Origin: CAYOLL01 sp964404765 [NCBI: uncultured Gemmatimonadota bacterium]
GTDB taxonomy: Bacteria; 4572-55
Reading direction: 5' to 3'
Assembly (NCBI GenBank): GCA_964404765.1
Contig: CAYOLL010000283.1
Span: 1 to 5,572 of the forward strand
DNA length: 5,572 nt
The notes beneath the pieces are model-generated. The model was not told the DNA's origin. It saw only the letters and a program-made list of their open reading frames with translations, and searched no databases. This document shows positions 5,034 through 5,572 of this stretch, in pieces (position 1 is the stretch's first letter; every line of letters starts with the position of its first letter). The translations under genes were made by a program, and so were the position numbers.

Positions 5034-5374
5034 ATGCCGCATAGTGCATTGCGATTGGCCGACCGCGCTTTCTCGGCGTCTTGTCCCACCACTTTATCGT
5101 CGGTCAGCCATTTTTGCAGCAGTTCCAGCAGGTCGGCCACCTGAGGGCGCGCATCTTCCGCGTTACGGCGATAATCTACCCACTTGCCTTGCTTGGTGTC
5201 CAGGATAAGCCCGGCGTCCCGTAAAATAGCCAAATGCTTGGATACCGTGGACGGCGCTAACTGCAAAATGTCCGTGATCTCACAGACGCACAGCGGGCGC
5301 ACTTCCAGCATCTTGATGATGCGCAAACGATTGGGATCTGACAACGCTTTGAATAATTTGGTTACATTTTTCAT
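5024..5374 (-). CDS. arsR: ArsR-family As(III)-responsive repressor
   Basis: A 116-residue winged-helix repressor of the ArsR/SmtB family. The N-terminal helix KLFKALSDPNRLRIIKMLE is the family hallmark. LCVCEI (28-33) gives Cys29-x-Cys31 in the helix before the recognition helix, matching the classical arsenic-sensing CVC site of E. coli-type ArsR. The DNA-reading helix is APSTVSKHLAILRDAGLI (40-57) and the wing is KQGKWVDYRRN (61-71). Cys112 near the C-terminus might be a third thiolate ligand, but this is speculative. GGAG lies before the ATG at 5374. As(III) binding should release DNA and induce the operon. It is first in the operon but is separated from the permease by its own terminator-like hairpin and a MITE-like insertion. 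Confidence 0.96.
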   Translation of the reverse strand: MKNVTKLFKALSDPNRLRIIKMLEVRPLCVCEITDILQLAPSTVSKHLAILRDAGLILDTKQGKWVDYRRNAEDARPQVADLLELLQKWLTDDKVVGQDAEKARSANRNALCGIAE

Positions 5375-5385
5375 CGTTCACTCCT

Positions 5386-5407
5386 CATTTCGCCGTATAA
5401 CGAAATG
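5386..5407 (-). promoter_or_regulatory. Candidate ArsR operator before arsR
   Basis: A perfect 7-bp inverted repeat, CATTTCG and CGAAATG, with an 8-nt spacer. It lies between the -10-like box and the arsR ribosome site, where autoregulatory ArsR operators are commonly found. It starts 2 nt inside the -10-like hexamer. A second element of the same design precedes the permease at 4785-4806. Confidence 0.65.
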
Positions 5408-5431
5408 TAGCTTTTTTAAAACTATGTGCAA
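5404..5431 (-). promoter_or_regulatory. Putative arsR promoter
   Basis: On the minus strand TTGCAC (5431-5426) and TACATT (5409-5404) are separated by 16 nt. Each matches four of six positions of a sigma-70-type consensus. The -10 overlaps the proposed operator, which fits autoregulation. Confidence 0.5.
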
Positions 5432-5462
5432 CATGTTTTTTGTGTGCGCTACGCATTAAAAA

Positions 5463-5480
5463 AATAACTCCGGTGTTATT
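5463..5480 (-). terminator. Weak hairpin plus T-run upstream of arsR
   Basis: AATAAC and GTTATT form a 6-bp AT-rich stem with a 6-nt loop. On the minus strand the stem runs directly into a T-run. It could partly insulate arsR from transcription entering from beyond the window, but the stem is weak. Confidence 0.25.
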
Positions 5481-5510
5481 CACCACGAAATATACAAAAT
5501 ACACGAAAGG
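5481..5510. repeat. Short CACGAA-type repeat
   Basis: CCACGAAATATAC is followed by AAAATACACGAAAGG, two loosely repeated CACGAAA units. They resemble the short-period CACGAA repeats scattered in some environmental bacterial genomes. They sit between the arsR promoter and the third MITE-like copy. Confidence 0.35.
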
Positions 5511-5518
5511 TTTATGAA

Positions 5519-5572
5519 CCTGAATAATTCATAAACGCAAGAGACGCAAACGGCGTAAACGACGCAACCGCT
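5519..5572 (+). repeat. MITE-like element, copy 3 (cut by window end)
   Basis: It begins with CCTGAATAATTCATAAA and continues through all four 9-nt units. It matches 4812-4865 with one difference (GCGTAAACG instead of GCGCAAACG). The orientation is the same as the complete copy. Only the left 54 nt are in view. TTTATGAA directly before it (5511-5518) mirrors the inner part of the terminal repeat and may be a remnant of another end. Confidence 0.85.

Overview
The window holds a compact arsenic-resistance operon read on the minus strand. In transcription order it is arsR (5374-5024), an ArsP/DUF318-type permease (4766-3441), a thioredoxin-coupled arsenate reductase arsC (about 3307-2876), a small thioredoxin-like disulfide protein (2819-2574) and an ACR3 arsenite efflux pump (2483-1398). 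Together they cover sensing of As(III), reduction of As(V) to As(III), a likely dedicated dithiol partner for that reduction, and export. The GC-rich ars genes (one 60-nt acr3 line counts 40 G/C) contrast with the left part of the window. There one AT-rich plus-strand gene of unknown function (625-1230; a sample line counts 21/60 G/C) sits in a leader with no convincing gene (164-624).

The organism is probably a free-living environmental bacterium. The best guess is Chloroflexota (Anaerolineae-like). This is inferred from the style of the dispersed repeats: the TTCGACA/CTCAGGA-type repeat inside a gene, AACGCGGAT...ATCCGCGTT palindromes, CACGAA-type repeats and 9-nt ACGCAAACG arrays. It does not rest on any marker gene.

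Nearly every non-coding stretch of the operon holds a repeat. From right to left these are a partial terminal-repeat element (5519-5572), a complete MITE-like element (4812-4996), a 97-nt imperfect palindrome (3333-3429), a 47-nt hairpin (2836-2882) and a triple hairpin repeat (2499-2577). The last two supply the stop codons of arsC and the thioredoxin-like gene. A third copy of the MITE-like element lies inverted at 50-163, so the unknown gene plus the ars operon are bracketed by copies of one element.

The most interesting signal is regulatory. Two 22-bp inverted repeats, one before arsR (5386-5407) and one before the permease (4785-4806), have the same design: 7-bp arms, an 8-nt spacer and 15 of 22 identical positions. 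Both begin 2 nt inside a -10-like hexamer. arsR also appears to end in its own terminator (5002-5033). This suggests two separately transcribed ArsR-controlled units. The MITE-like element sits between that terminator and the permease -10 box, where it would have displaced the original -35 region.
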